Notes: a model not told the origin generated them from the sequence alone. A stretch of 8,938 bases of DNA from an uncultured Eubacterium sp. (GCA_947653505.1 CANTHI010000121.1:1-8938); one strand, 5' to 3'; positions 1 through 7,481 are shown, counted from the stretch's first letter. Made by a program: numbers and translations.

Positions 1-123
1 CCAACCAGTTGTACCTTTCTATGTGCACTTCATGCGAAATCTGTAAGCCATAAGCCTGTGCTTCATGTAAATTCCGCAGGCTGGAAACCTGCATTTTATA
101 CAAAATCTTCAGGCTGGAAGCTG

Positions 124-1383
124 ATGACGGGGATCTGGCTGTTTGTCATGATGGCCCTGCCGGATACCAGTTCTAAGATCAAAATAGGGTTGCTGCTGTT
201 ACTTGTATGCCATGCGTTGTACCGGGGTGGCCTGTGTTTTCCCCGGCGGTTTCTGTTTACGGTTATCGTATGGGAAGTGCTGTTTGGATTGTTTTATCTG
301 AATGCACTGGCCAGCCGGTTTGCATTTAGCGTTACGTTAGCTGAGATTTATTTGTTAAGGCCGTTTTTTCTATTGATCCTGTGCAGCTATTGTGGCACAG
401 AAGAAATGATGCGGACCATCCGCCAGCAGCTGCTGTGGATTACGCTGTTTATTGAAGGCTATAATCTGATCCTGATCCTGCAGGCCTTTGGAGTGATGCC
501 GGTGCTGATCACAGAACAGTCGTCGGCGGCTTTAACGATCGTAAACAGTAATTTTCTGACGATACGTTCGGCAAACCAGACAGCGCTCATCTTTCTGATC
601 CCGTATGTCATAGAGCTGTTTTTCCACAGGGAGGTTTTTGGAAAAAAAGAAAAGAGGCTGATTACCGTGCTATGCTTCCTCGGGCTGTTTGTCGCGGTGC
701 TGTCCGGCCGGAGAATTTTGCAGATATTGTCCATGATGGTCTTTCTGACTGGCTGGATCCGCTCTCTGAAACGCCGTGTTACGGCGGGCAGATTTGTAAG
801 AGGAATGGCTGCGCTGCTGATCGCAGGCTCTGTCGTGGTGTTTTTTGCAGTCATGTTCTGGAATGAGTTTCAGATGAATGTATTTTTACTGATTCAAAAG
901 ACGATCCATGAAGCGTTTGACCAGTCGGGCGGCGGGTGGCAGTTAAGATACCGCCAGCTTCAGCTGCTGGTCAGAGACTGGCTGAAACGGCCGTTCTGGG
1001 GATGGGGGCTGTCAGCGTACGATGCGGATTATTATGTGTACAAATTCAGCCGTTTTGGAGTTCCTGCCGCACAGGATTTGTGGTCTTTTGAATTTTTCTA
1101 TATTGCACTGCTGTTTCAGACCGGACTGGCTGGTGTTACGTTTGCCGGAGTGCTTGTGTACCGTGTGATTAAAAAAATCGTGCTGTTTTTCACAAGCTGT
1201 ACGGATGGGCAGATGGCGGCAGGCGGCAGGGCGGTGTTATGCGGGACGGCGGCTTTTTTTATCGCGGGCTTTACCAATCCGATGATCACAAGCATCTGGT
1301 TCTGGTATCTGCTGCTTGGTACTTATGTATTTACGCTGACAGTCTCATCTGTTCCGGTTCTGAAACAGGAGCGGATAATATGA
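124..1383 (+). CDS. O-antigen polymerase/ligase-like membrane protein (Wzy family)
   Basis: Predicted polytopic inner-membrane protein with about 11-12 hydrophobic helices. It probably polymerises lipid-linked repeat units, or transfers the finished chain, on the outer face of the membrane. Numbered from the ATG at 124 (419 residues), the large extracytoplasmic loop has the Wzy_C/O-antigen-ligase-like pattern: a GGGW-x-x-R-x-R segment near residues 269-277, then P-F-W-G-W-G-L at about 290-296 and an aromatic SFEFFYIALLFQTGL helix. Length suits the family (400-450 residues). The start is uncertain. The ATG at 124 has only a weak GGAAG 3 nt upstream; a GTG at 58 is in frame without a Shine-Dalgarno, and the frame is open back to base 1, so the gene could begin outside the window. 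The stop overlaps the next start (ATGA), implying translational coupling to the glycosyltransferase. Wzy and WaaL cannot be told apart by eye; polymerase is favoured because a flippase lies in the same operon. Confidence 0.83.
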   Translation: MTGIWLFVMMALPDTSSKIKIGLLLLLVCHALYRGGLCFPRRFLFTVIVWEVLFGLFYLNALASRFAFSVTLAEIYLLRPFFLLILCSYCGTEEMMRTIRQQLLWITLFIEGYNLILILQAFGVMPVLITEQSSAALTIVNSNFLTIRSANQTALIFLIPYVIELFFHREVFGKKEKRLITVLCFLGLFVAVLSGRRILQILSMMVFLTGWIRSLKRRVTAGRFVRGMAALLIAGSVVVFFAVMFWNEFQMNVFLLIQKTIHEAFDQSGGGWQLRYRQLQLLVRDWLKRPFWGWGLSAYDADYYVYKFSRFGVPAAQDLWSFEFFYIALLFQTGLAGVTFAGVLVYRVIKKIVLFFTSCTDGQMAAGGRAVLCGTAAFFIAGFTNPMITSIWFWYLLLGTYVFTLTVSSVPVLKQERII

Positions 1384-2309
1384 AACTACCAGCCGGAATC
1401 GTATTATTTAACCCACAGCCCGCACGTCTGCGGGACAATATTGAAGCGGTGTACAAAGAAGCCGCCGGACTGATCGTCGTTGATAATGCATCTGAAAATC
1501 AGGCGGAAATCAGGGAGCTGCTGGCAGGATATGCACATGTCAGATATATCCGTAATGTAAAAAATTATGGCATCGCAAAGGCGCTGAATCAGATCTGTGA
1601 AGCTGCGGAAGCAGCCGGATACCCGTTCGTCCTGACGCTGGATCAGGATTCGGTCTGCCCGGTACATCTGCTGAAAGAATATGAAAACTATCTGACGCTG
1701 GAGCGGACCGGTATTTTATGTCCGCAGGTCAGGGACCGGAACTGCAGCCTGAACAGCCAGACAGGAGTACTTAAGGGCAGGGCGTCTTTGAATGGCAGCA
1801 GTCCGGACAGAAACGTGACAGTTATGAGCTGGTGCATCACGTCCGCTTCCCTTGTGTCCATACAGGCATGGAGAGAAGTAAACGGGTTTGACGAGGGGAT
1901 GTTTATCGATGGTGTGGATCAGGATTTTTGCGAAAGAATCAGACGGAAGGGCTACCGGATCTACCGGCTGGACACCGTTACACTGCTGCATGAAATCGGC
2001 GCGATCTGCGAGAAGCGGTTTTTATTCTGGCGGGTGTATGTCAAAAATCATTCCGCGTTCCGCAAATACTATATTGCAAGGAATACTGTGTTTGTAGCAC
2101 GGAAAAAAAGATCTGTGCGGCTTGTGGCACTGTCCTATCTGCGGGTCATCCGGCAGTTTCTGCTGGTGCTGCTGTATGAGCAGGGGAAAATAAAAAAGCT
2201 GGCCGCGATCGTCAGAGGCGCGTGGGACGGAACATTTTTACAGATCAGTTCCCGGTGGAAGTATGGTAAACATCCACATGGCAAAGCAAAACGGCAGAAT
2301 CAGCCATAG
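1380..2309 (+). CDS. GT2 glycosyltransferase, rhamnosyltransferase (RfbF/WbbL-like)
   Basis: Cytoplasmic GT-A fold family 2 glycosyltransferase of 309 residues, probably adding one sugar (rhamnose is typical of this subgroup, from dTDP-L-rhamnose) to the lipid-linked repeat unit. Visible motifs: VDNAS at 34-38 (nucleotide-binding Asp), NYGIAKALNQ at 62-71, the subgroup hallmark LDQDS at 87-91 (DXD-type metal site), GFDE at 169-172 followed by FIDGVDQD at 175-182 (acceptor/catalytic base region), HEIG at 204-207, and a C-terminal R-x-Y-Y-x-x-R-N element typical of RfbF-like enzymes. The ATG at 1380 is chosen over upstream in-frame starts because the GT2 fold begins immediately after it and AGGAG (1367-1371) lies 8 nt upstream. 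It overlaps the polymerase-like gene by 4 bp, and the flippase starts 8 nt after its stop. The family call is firm; donor and acceptor identity are inferred only from subgroup resemblance. Confidence 0.9.
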   Translation: MKLPAGIVLFNPQPARLRDNIEAVYKEAAGLIVVDNASENQAEIRELLAGYAHVRYIRNVKNYGIAKALNQICEAAEAAGYPFVLTLDQDSVCPVHLLKEYENYLTLERTGILCPQVRDRNCSLNSQTGVLKGRASLNGSSPDRNVTVMSWCITSASLVSIQAWREVNGFDEGMFIDGVDQDFCERIRRKGYRIYRLDTVTLLHEIGAICEKRFLFWRVYVKNHSAFRKYYIARNTVFVARKKRSVRLVALSYLRVIRQFLLVLLYEQGKIKKLAAIVRGAWDGTFLQISSRWKYGKHPHGKAKRQNQP

Positions 2310-2317
2310 ACAAATGA

Positions 2318-3859
2318 ATGATGGAAAGCTGGGATTGGAAAGATATGGAGAGCAAAAAACCGGAAAACAGAAAACGGCCATTTGAAAGGAAGAAAACCAT
2401 CAGAAGAAATACAATTCTGAATGCGCTGCGGATGCTTCTGACCGTGTTTGTGCCATTCGTCACAATTCCATACACTTCGCGCATTTTTCAGGCGGAAGGC
2501 ATCGGGCAGCTGAATTTTGCAAGCTCGGCAGTGGAGCTGTTTACACTCGTTTCCACGCTTAGCGTTGGCACCTATGGAATGCGGGAAGGGACAAAGGTAA
2601 GGGGAGACAGGGCCGCTTTTTCCGTATTCGCACAGGAAATGCTGCTTTTAAATGCCGCTGCCACAGCGGTATCGTATCTATTGTTTTTTCTTGCACTGAA
2701 CTATGTGCCGTCTTTTCAGAGTGCGCATACGCTTCTGACTATTTATGGCTGGCTGATCGGTTCCGCGGCGCTGTGCATGGAGTGGGTGTGCAGTGTATAT
2801 GAGGAATATGCATATCTGACCTTACGGCAGGCATGCGTGCAGCTGCTGTCGGTAGTGCTGCTGTTTGCATTTGTACACACGGCAGATGATGTGCCTGTAT
2901 GGGCGGCAATCGTAGTATTTACCAGCGTGCTGTCTCATATTGTTACTTTTTTTCATATCAGAACTTACGTCAGCCTGAGACCGGCGGATAAGCCCCGCCT
3001 GCAGCTAAAAAAGCATCTGGCTCCGGTTCTGATGCTGTCTGTGGCAGCTTTTGCAGGGCGGGTATTTTCTGATGTAAATACCGTGCTGACCGGAATGCTG
3101 ACGAGCGGCTACCATACCGGTATCTATTCTACAGCGGTCAAAGTAAATACCATTCTGATTACCTGCTTTACAGCGATGACCCCGGTGTTTCTGCCCCGGA
3201 TTGTGGAGCTTTTGGAAGAAGGGCGCACGCAGGATTACCGGCTGTTTTTAAAAAGGATAACCGGAGTCATTTTAGCGGCTGGTATTCCGGTTGTGACTGG
3301 TATCGAAATGCTGGGCAGCCAGATCATGATACTATTGGCTGGAAGCGGATTTCAGGAAGCCGCTGTTACGATACGGATCCTGGCGCCTGTCATATTGCTG
3401 CATGCCTGCGCGGATGTGCTGTACTACAATTTTTTAGTCCCGCATGGGAAGGAAAAGCTTGTGCTTTTTTGCATCGTGACAACAGCGATGCTCAACGCCG
3501 GGCTTGGCATTCTGCTGATTCCATACTTTGCGCATAACGGCACCGCAGCTGCAGGCTTACTGGCTGAGATGGCTGGTCTTGCGCTGACAGTTTTTTTCTG
3601 CAGGCGGGAAGATCCTGGCATTTTTTCCTGTCTGCCAGATATCAGAAGCTATGTCGCAGGCGCCTGTGGGATTGTATGCTGGTGCCTGTTTTGTACGATG
3701 GGGATAGCGGGACTTTATCTGCAGACGGCAGCTGCTGTGGCGGGGAGCATGGGGATTTATGCGCTGGTGCTTGTGATTATGCGTGATCCGGTTGCGATGG
3801 AGGGAGTGCGGATGGGGAGGCGCGTTTTGAGGTGCGTTTTTGGGAAATTTTTTACATAG
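2318..3859 (+). CDS. wzx: Polysaccharide repeat-unit flippase (Wzx/PST family)
   Basis: Integral membrane transporter of 513 residues that probably flips undecaprenyl-diphosphate-linked oligosaccharide across the cytoplasmic membrane. About 14 hydrophobic helices can be followed from residue 35 to the C-terminus. The N-terminal third has the Wzx pattern: TIPYTSRIFQAEGIGQLNF near residue 50, then a helix leading into GTYGMREGTKVRGDR, which matches the usual TYG-x-RE-x-x-K-x-R-x-D/N consensus. A charged extension of about 30 residues, rich in Lys/Arg/Glu, precedes the first helix and is probably cytoplasmic. The start is not settled: neither ATG 2318 nor ATG 2321 has a clear Shine-Dalgarno, and ATG 2345 has GGAAAG only 2 nt away. 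Coupling to the preceding glycosyltransferase, 8 nt upstream, may compensate. The pairing with a Wzy-like polymerase supports a Wzx/Wzy-dependent pathway. Confidence 0.9.
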   Translation: MMESWDWKDMESKKPENRKRPFERKKTIRRNTILNALRMLLTVFVPFVTIPYTSRIFQAEGIGQLNFASSAVELFTLVSTLSVGTYGMREGTKVRGDRAAFSVFAQEMLLLNAAATAVSYLLFFLALNYVPSFQSAHTLLTIYGWLIGSAALCMEWVCSVYEEYAYLTLRQACVQLLSVVLLFAFVHTADDVPVWAAIVVFTSVLSHIVTFFHIRTYVSLRPADKPRLQLKKHLAPVLMLSVAAFAGRVFSDVNTVLTGMLTSGYHTGIYSTAVKVNTILITCFTAMTPVFLPRIVELLEEGRTQDYRLFLKRITGVILAAGIPVVTGIEMLGSQIMILLAGSGFQEAAVTIRILAPVILLHACADVLYYNFLVPHGKEKLVLFCIVTTAMLNAGLGILLIPYFAHNGTAAAGLLAEMAGLALTVFFCRREDPGIFSCLPDIRSYVAGACGIVCWCLFCTMGIAGLYLQTAAAVAGSMGIYALVLVIMRDPVAMEGVRMGRRVLRCVFGKFFT

Positions 3860-3878
3860 CGGTACGTTATGTATCGCT
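3858..3878 (+). other. Small RNA hairpin at the flippase stop codon
   Basis: Bases 3858-3865 can pair with 3871-3878 (8 bp including one G-U) around a 5-nt GUUAU loop. The stem begins inside the TAG stop of the flippase gene. No U-run follows, so it is not a standard intrinsic terminator. It could be an mRNA-processing or stability element between the first three genes and the downstream module, or it could be chance. Confidence 0.25.
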
Positions 3879-3938
3879 TAAGAAAAACAGCCCCCACAAA
3901 CCGCATGCAAATATTCATAAAAGAAAGGAGATTCTCAT

Positions 3939-6035
3939 ATGCATCTGTTATGGAAAAAACATCCGGTATCCCGCAGCTGGCTCTGCTATATGTTCCTGCT
4001 CGGGATTTTGTGCCTGCTGATCATCTGCAGGACAGATTTCAGGGGAATTGCGCTGTATGGAGAAGTCTTTCCGGACGGACAGCTGTATCAGGCGATTTAT
4101 GAAGGAGAACCTCTGGAGCAGAAGCTGACAGGGAAAAACGACCGTCTGGCCGGAATTGCAATCCGTTTCTGCACGTATGGGAGGGTGAATCACAATCAGG
4201 TAACTGTAACGCTATTGCAGAATCAGCAGAGCATTCATGTCTGGCAGTTTTGTGCGGACCGTCTGTCAGACGGGCAGTACGAAATACTGCTGCTGCCGGA
4301 AAGACGGGAACAGAAAAAAGGCTGCACTTATGTGGTACGGATAGAAACAGATTCCGGAAATGAAACAGCTTCTAAAAATGATGCAGCTTCCCAAAATGAT
4401 ACAGCTTCCCAAAATGATACAGCTTCCCAAAATGATACAGCTTCTAAAAGCCAGACAGATTTCAATTTTAAAAAGGATTTTGGAATGGTGACGGACTCTG
4501 AAAAAGAACCTCCGGAAAATGTGATAGGGGTGTATACAGGATGGCAGGAAGTTTCATCCGAAAACGGGTTATCCGGTGCACATCAAAAGAATCTGCTGTC
4601 TGAAGGAACACTTGCTGTTAAAACGATTTCTGTCTATATCCGGGCCAGATGGATTGCGGCAGCTTTCGTACTGGCGGTACTGGTTGTTATGGGGATTGCC
4701 GTATTCTGTGGGTTTAGCAGGATGTCTCTGAAAAGGAAGTATGTGCTGCTGGCCGGTGCCGCCGGGATATTATATCTGCTGGTGGTTCCGTATGGTGCGG
4801 GTGCGGATGAGACGGCGCATATGATGCGGGCTTATGAGATCGCGCAGGGACATCTGCTGTCCGGAAAAGGAGAATTGGGGAACGCAAGGCGGATGGATGG
4901 TAATCTTGCGCCTGTGGATCAGATTAGAAGCTATTCTGATACCGGCATATACAGGGGACTTGAGGCAGATGCCGGACATCCGCAGACGTATATTTTTCCG
5001 AATACCGCAATTTATTCACCCGTTACCTATCTGCCGCAGGTAGCAGGATTATGGGTGGCCGGCGTCTTTACGAAGCAGATTTTCTGGCTGTCTTTTTCCG
5101 CAAAAGTGGCGGGACTACTGTTCAGCCTGCTTATGGTTTCAGCTGCTTTCACTTATCTGCCTGTCAGAAAGTACTGTCTGCTTGTGCTTGCCATGCTTCC
5201 GATGTTTCTGCATCAGGCTGCCGTGATAACAGGAGACTGTTTTTTAAACGGGATGGCAGTGCTGTTTCCGGCGTACGTGCTGTATCTGGCTTATCGATAT
5301 GAAGGCAAAGTGGGAAGGGCACAGGTGATGGCGCTGTATGCCGGTGCAGTGCTGCTGGGGCTTTGCAAGCTTATTTATCTGCCGCTGGCCATGCTGGTAT
5401 TTCTTGTCCCGGAGCAGGGATTTGCATCTCCCAAAACGCGCCGGAGGATTCTGACAGGAGCTTTTGCGGTGGCATGCGCAGCCAGTCTGTTCTGGTTTGT
5501 CCTGTGTTCGGGATATCTGTGGCCCAAAGAGGGTGTGGACGCAGCAGCGCAGGCAGTTTATGTTTTGCGTCATCCGCTCCGGTACCTGTTTACCGTTATG
5601 CAGACCATACTGACAGGATTTGACGTGGTATACTGGCAGTTTTTTGGGGAACGTCTGGGTGCATTGAACCTTTCGTCAGACCGGACTGCATATTATGCCT
5701 GTGCACTGTTGCTTACGCTGTTTTGCCTGGAAAAGGAGGACACCATACAGATCAGAAAAAAAGATAAGCTCATCCTGTTTCTTACGGCGGCTGCTGTCAC
5801 AGGACTGGTTTTTACAAGCGAATATCTGCAATATACCCCGGTGGCGGCAGGATACATCGACGGGATTCAGGGAAGATATTTTATACCGGTGGCGCTGCTT
5901 TTTTGTATCTGTATGGAAAACAGGCAGGTAAGACTTAAGAAACAGAATATGGATATCTGGCTGTTTCCATTTATGGGATACCTGAATCTGTACGCCATAT
6001 CCGGATGTATGAAACATCTGTTGCATGGAGTCTGA
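3939..6035 (+). CDS. DUF2142 family membrane protein, putative GT-C glycosyltransferase
   Basis: Large membrane protein of 698 residues. One N-terminal helix (about 12-33) is followed by a roughly 200-residue extracytoplasmic region that looks beta-rich, then about a dozen helices. Family signatures are clear: G-A-D-E-T-A-H at 288-294 in the first extracytoplasmic loop (the acidic pair D290/E291 resembles GT-C catalytic motifs), a later P-N-T-A-I-Y-S-P-V-T-Y-L-P segment, and QGRYFIP at 644-650 near the end. DUF2142 has no settled function. By fold class and context it probably uses polyprenyl-phosphate sugars, made by the GT2 next door, to modify glycan outside the cell. The start is well supported: AAAGGAG (3924-3930) 8 nt before the ATG. 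A Thr-Ala-Ser-Gln-Asn-Asp repeat occupies residues 143-170. The 79-bp gap upstream and 112-bp gap downstream are longer than the other junctions. Confidence 0.85.
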   Translation: MHLLWKKHPVSRSWLCYMFLLGILCLLIICRTDFRGIALYGEVFPDGQLYQAIYEGEPLEQKLTGKNDRLAGIAIRFCTYGRVNHNQVTVTLLQNQQSIHVWQFCADRLSDGQYEILLLPERREQKKGCTYVVRIETDSGNETASKNDAASQNDTASQNDTASQNDTASKSQTDFNFKKDFGMVTDSEKEPPENVIGVYTGWQEVSSENGLSGAHQKNLLSEGTLAVKTISVYIRARWIAAAFVLAVLVVMGIAVFCGFSRMSLKRKYVLLAGAAGILYLLVVPYGAGADETAHMMRAYEIAQGHLLSGKGELGNARRMDGNLAPVDQIRSYSDTGIYRGLEADAGHPQTYIFPNTAIYSPVTYLPQVAGLWVAGVFTKQIFWLSFSAKVAGLLFSLLMVSAAFTYLPVRKYCLLVLAMLPMFLHQAAVITGDCFLNGMAVLFPAYVLYLAYRYEGKVGRAQVMALYAGAVLLGLCKLIYLPLAMLVFLVPEQGFASPKTRRRILTGAFAVACAASLFWFVLCSGYLWPKEGVDAAAQAVYVLRHPLRYLFTVMQTILTGFDVVYWQFFGERLGALNLSSDRTAYYACALLLTLFCLEKEDTIQIRKKDKLILFLTAAAVTGLVFTSEYLQYTPVAAGYIDGIQGRYFIPVALLFCICMENRQVRLKKQNMDIWLFPFMGYLNLYAISGCMKHLLHGV
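4365..4449 (+). repeat. 18-bp in-frame tandem repeat, about 4.7 copies
   Basis: Copies lie at 4365-4382, 4383-4400, 4401-4418 and 4419-4436, with a partial copy from 4437. The consensus is acagcttcccaaaatgat, encoding T-A-S-Q-N-D. Copies 3 and 4 are identical, copy 2 differs at its first base, and the outer copies read tctaaa in place of tcccaa. The unit is a multiple of three, so gain or loss changes loop length without shifting the frame. It encodes a hydrophilic linker in the extracytoplasmic N-terminal domain of the DUF2142 protein. Confidence 0.95.
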
Positions 6036-6136
6036 GACCTGTTTTCGTAACAATTGAAAACCAGCGTCTTCCATCCGGCGTCCGCATAGCCATAACATAA
6101 CACATTTAGAAAAATACACGTTTAAAAAGTACATAC

Positions 6137-6142
6137 AAGGAG
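6137..6142 (+). promoter_or_regulatory. Ribosome binding site of the DPM1-like GT2 gene
   Basis: AAGGAG, extended to AAGGAGAT, lies 5 nt before ATG 6148. It fixes the start after a 112-bp non-coding gap. I saw no convincing promoter in that gap: there is a TTGAAA at 6054-6059 but no matching -10 box at the right distance. Confidence 0.8.
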
Positions 6143-6147
6143 ATCTT

Positions 6148-6876
6148 ATGGAAAAACTTTATATGATCATGCCAGCATACAATGAAGAGGCAACCATCGG
6201 TCAGTCCGTGCGGGAATGGCATGAGGCGGTAAAAAATGTAAACAGTGCATCCAGACTGGTAGTGATTAACGATGGCTCCACAGATTCCACCTGGCAGAAA
6301 TTAAAGGAGCTGGCAGCCGGGATGTCACAGCTTGAGATACTTACAAAAGAAAATGGCGGTCATGGACAAACGGTGCTGTACGGATACCGTTATGCGGTCT
6401 CAGCCGGCGCGGATTATATTTTCCAGACAGACTCGGATGGACAGACGCTGCCGGAGGAGTTTCCTGCTTTCTGGCGCAGACGGAAGAAATATGATGCGAT
6501 CATCGGAGTCAGAAGCCACCGGGAAGATGGTTTTTCCAGGGTGTTTGTTACAAAGACCCTGAAATTTCTGCTTAGGCTGATTTTTGGTCTGCATGTGCCG
6601 GACGCAAATACTCCGTTCCGGCTGATGAAAAAAGAACTGCTGGAAACGTACCTGCACCAGATGCCGCCCGGTTTTTACCTGCCCAATGTCCTGTTAACCG
6701 TTTTATTTTTATATCATCAGGAAAACGTGAAGTTTTTGCCGGTTACATTCCGGCCGCGTCAGGGCGGGGTTAATTCCATTCATTTTGGAAAGATTGTGAA
6801 AATTGGCTTCCGGGCAGTCAGGGATTTTGTTAGCATCCGGAAAACGATGCGGGGAAAGGAGAATACAGTTGGATAA
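6148..6876 (+). CDS. GT2 polyprenyl-phosphate sugar synthase (DPM1/GtrB-like)
   Basis: Family 2 glycosyltransferase of 242 residues. It probably transfers a sugar from a nucleotide donor to a polyprenyl phosphate at the cytoplasmic membrane face, making the donor for a GT-C enzyme. Motifs in order: PAYNEE at 9-14, NDGSTD at 41-46, NGGHGQT at 69-75 and QTDSDGQT at 93-100 (DXD metal site), followed by a D-x-N-x-P-F-R-L-M element after residue 150 and an R-Q-G-G-V-N-S segment near 200. It has no C-terminal transmembrane helices, so it resembles the soluble DPM1 class rather than the two-helix GtrB/CsbB class. AAGGAG 5 nt upstream sets the ATG. Its stop overlaps the next start by 8 bp, tying it to the small membrane protein. 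Sugar identity cannot be read; glucose, mannose, GlcNAc and galactose are all possible. Confidence 0.88.
   Translation: MEKLYMIMPAYNEEATIGQSVREWHEAVKNVNSASRLVVINDGSTDSTWQKLKELAAGMSQLEILTKENGGHGQTVLYGYRYAVSAGADYIFQTDSDGQTLPEEFPAFWRRRKKYDAIIGVRSHREDGFSRVFVTKTLKFLLRLIFGLHVPDANTPFRLMKKELLETYLHQMPPGFYLPNVLLTVLFLYHQENVKFLPVTFRPRQGGVNSIHFGKIVKIGFRAVRDFVSIRKTMRGKENTVG
6855..6861 (+). promoter_or_regulatory. Ribosome binding site selecting a TTG start
   Basis: AAAGGAG lies inside the end of the GT2 gene, 7 nt before TTG 6869. It identifies TTG as the start of the following gene. The in-frame upstream ATG at 6803 would instead give 22 extra residues overlapping the GT2 by more than 70 bp. Confidence 0.8.
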
Positions 6877-7465
6877 AAAGAGCAGACTCTGGCGGTTGTT
6901 TTTGTATGTATGTTTGTATCTGATGTGTTATCTGCTTTCTGTAGCAGTTTTCATCGGGCTGTTTCATACACCGCTGCTGCGGTCTCTGGATGTCCTGATG
7001 TATAAAGGAACGGTTTTCATCTTTTTGTCAGCCGCAATTGCGGCGGCATGTATGGCGGTGCTGCGGCGGTTTGGATACAGGGGGCTGATTGATATGCGGG
7101 ATATAATTTTGCTGTTTTGCGGATGCTGCTGTGTGAATATGGTGTTGTTTACACTGATTCCTGTAACCGTGGAGCGTTCGGTTTCCGTTTTTATGCTCAG
7201 CTATATGGAGGAACATGCGCAGGAAACGTTTACACAGGATCAGATCGAAGAAATATTTATCGAAAAATATATTAGCGAATATGGAGCTTTTGAAAAAAGA
7301 TTTCACGAGCAGCTGGTCACGGGCACGGTTGCACAGCATGCGGATGGTACTTATCAGATAACAAAACAGGGAAAGCGGACCGTAGCGCTGTTCCGTCTGA
7401 TTGCGGACTGGTTTCAGACAGACCGGCGGCTTGTCTATCCGTGTACAGAAAACAATGGTTCGTGA
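6869..7465 (+). CDS. Uncharacterised three-helix membrane protein with winged-helix-like C-terminus
   Basis: Protein of 198 residues whose function I do not recognise. Hydrophobic helices lie at about 10-32, 46-66 and 78-99, the last containing a cysteine cluster (C84, C86-C88). From 103 on the sequence is soluble and reads as helix (R103-H116), helix (T122-I135), helix (Y138-T151), a beta hairpin with Y-Q-I-T-K-Q-G at 162-168, and helix (K169-T184). This order matches a MarR/PadR-like winged helix, in which Y-x-L/I-T-x-x-G closes the wing. The start is TTG 6869, with AAAGGAG 7 nt upstream, overlapping the GT2 by 8 bp. Positive residues before helix 1 and between helices 2 and 3 place the N-terminus inside and the winged-helix part outside, odd for a DNA-binding fold. 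Context suggests a partner of the GT2/DUF2142 pair. It is not GtrA-like (four helices, about 120 residues). Confidence 0.75.
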   Translation: MDKKSRLWRLFLYVCLYLMCYLLSVAVFIGLFHTPLLRSLDVLMYKGTVFIFLSAAIAAACMAVLRRFGYRGLIDMRDIILLFCGCCCVNMVLFTLIPVTVERSVSVFMLSYMEEHAQETFTQDQIEEIFIEKYISEYGAFEKRFHEQLVTGTVAQHADGTYQITKQGKRTVALFRLIADWFQTDRRLVYPCTENNGS

Positions 7466-7481
7466 TAAAAAACGATGGCAT

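Noticed and set aside
72..94. Small hairpin GCAGG/CCTGC followed by ATTTTATA near the left edge
   Set aside because: The stem is only 5 bp and the sequence may lie within coding sequence, so it is probably chance.
459..854. 131-codon open frame on the minus strand
   Set aside because: It is antisense shadow of the polymerase-like gene; the translation lacks domain features and the sense strand codes for coherent membrane helices.
6041..6061. Inverted repeat gttttc/gaaaac in the gap between genes 4 and 5
   Set aside because: The stem is only 6 bp and AT-rich, with a 9-nt loop and no T-run after it; too weak to call a terminator.
5676..6134. 152-codon open frame on the minus strand
   Set aside because: It is mostly antisense to the DUF2142 gene, has odd Cys/Gln/Lys-rich composition, no domain and no ribosome binding site.
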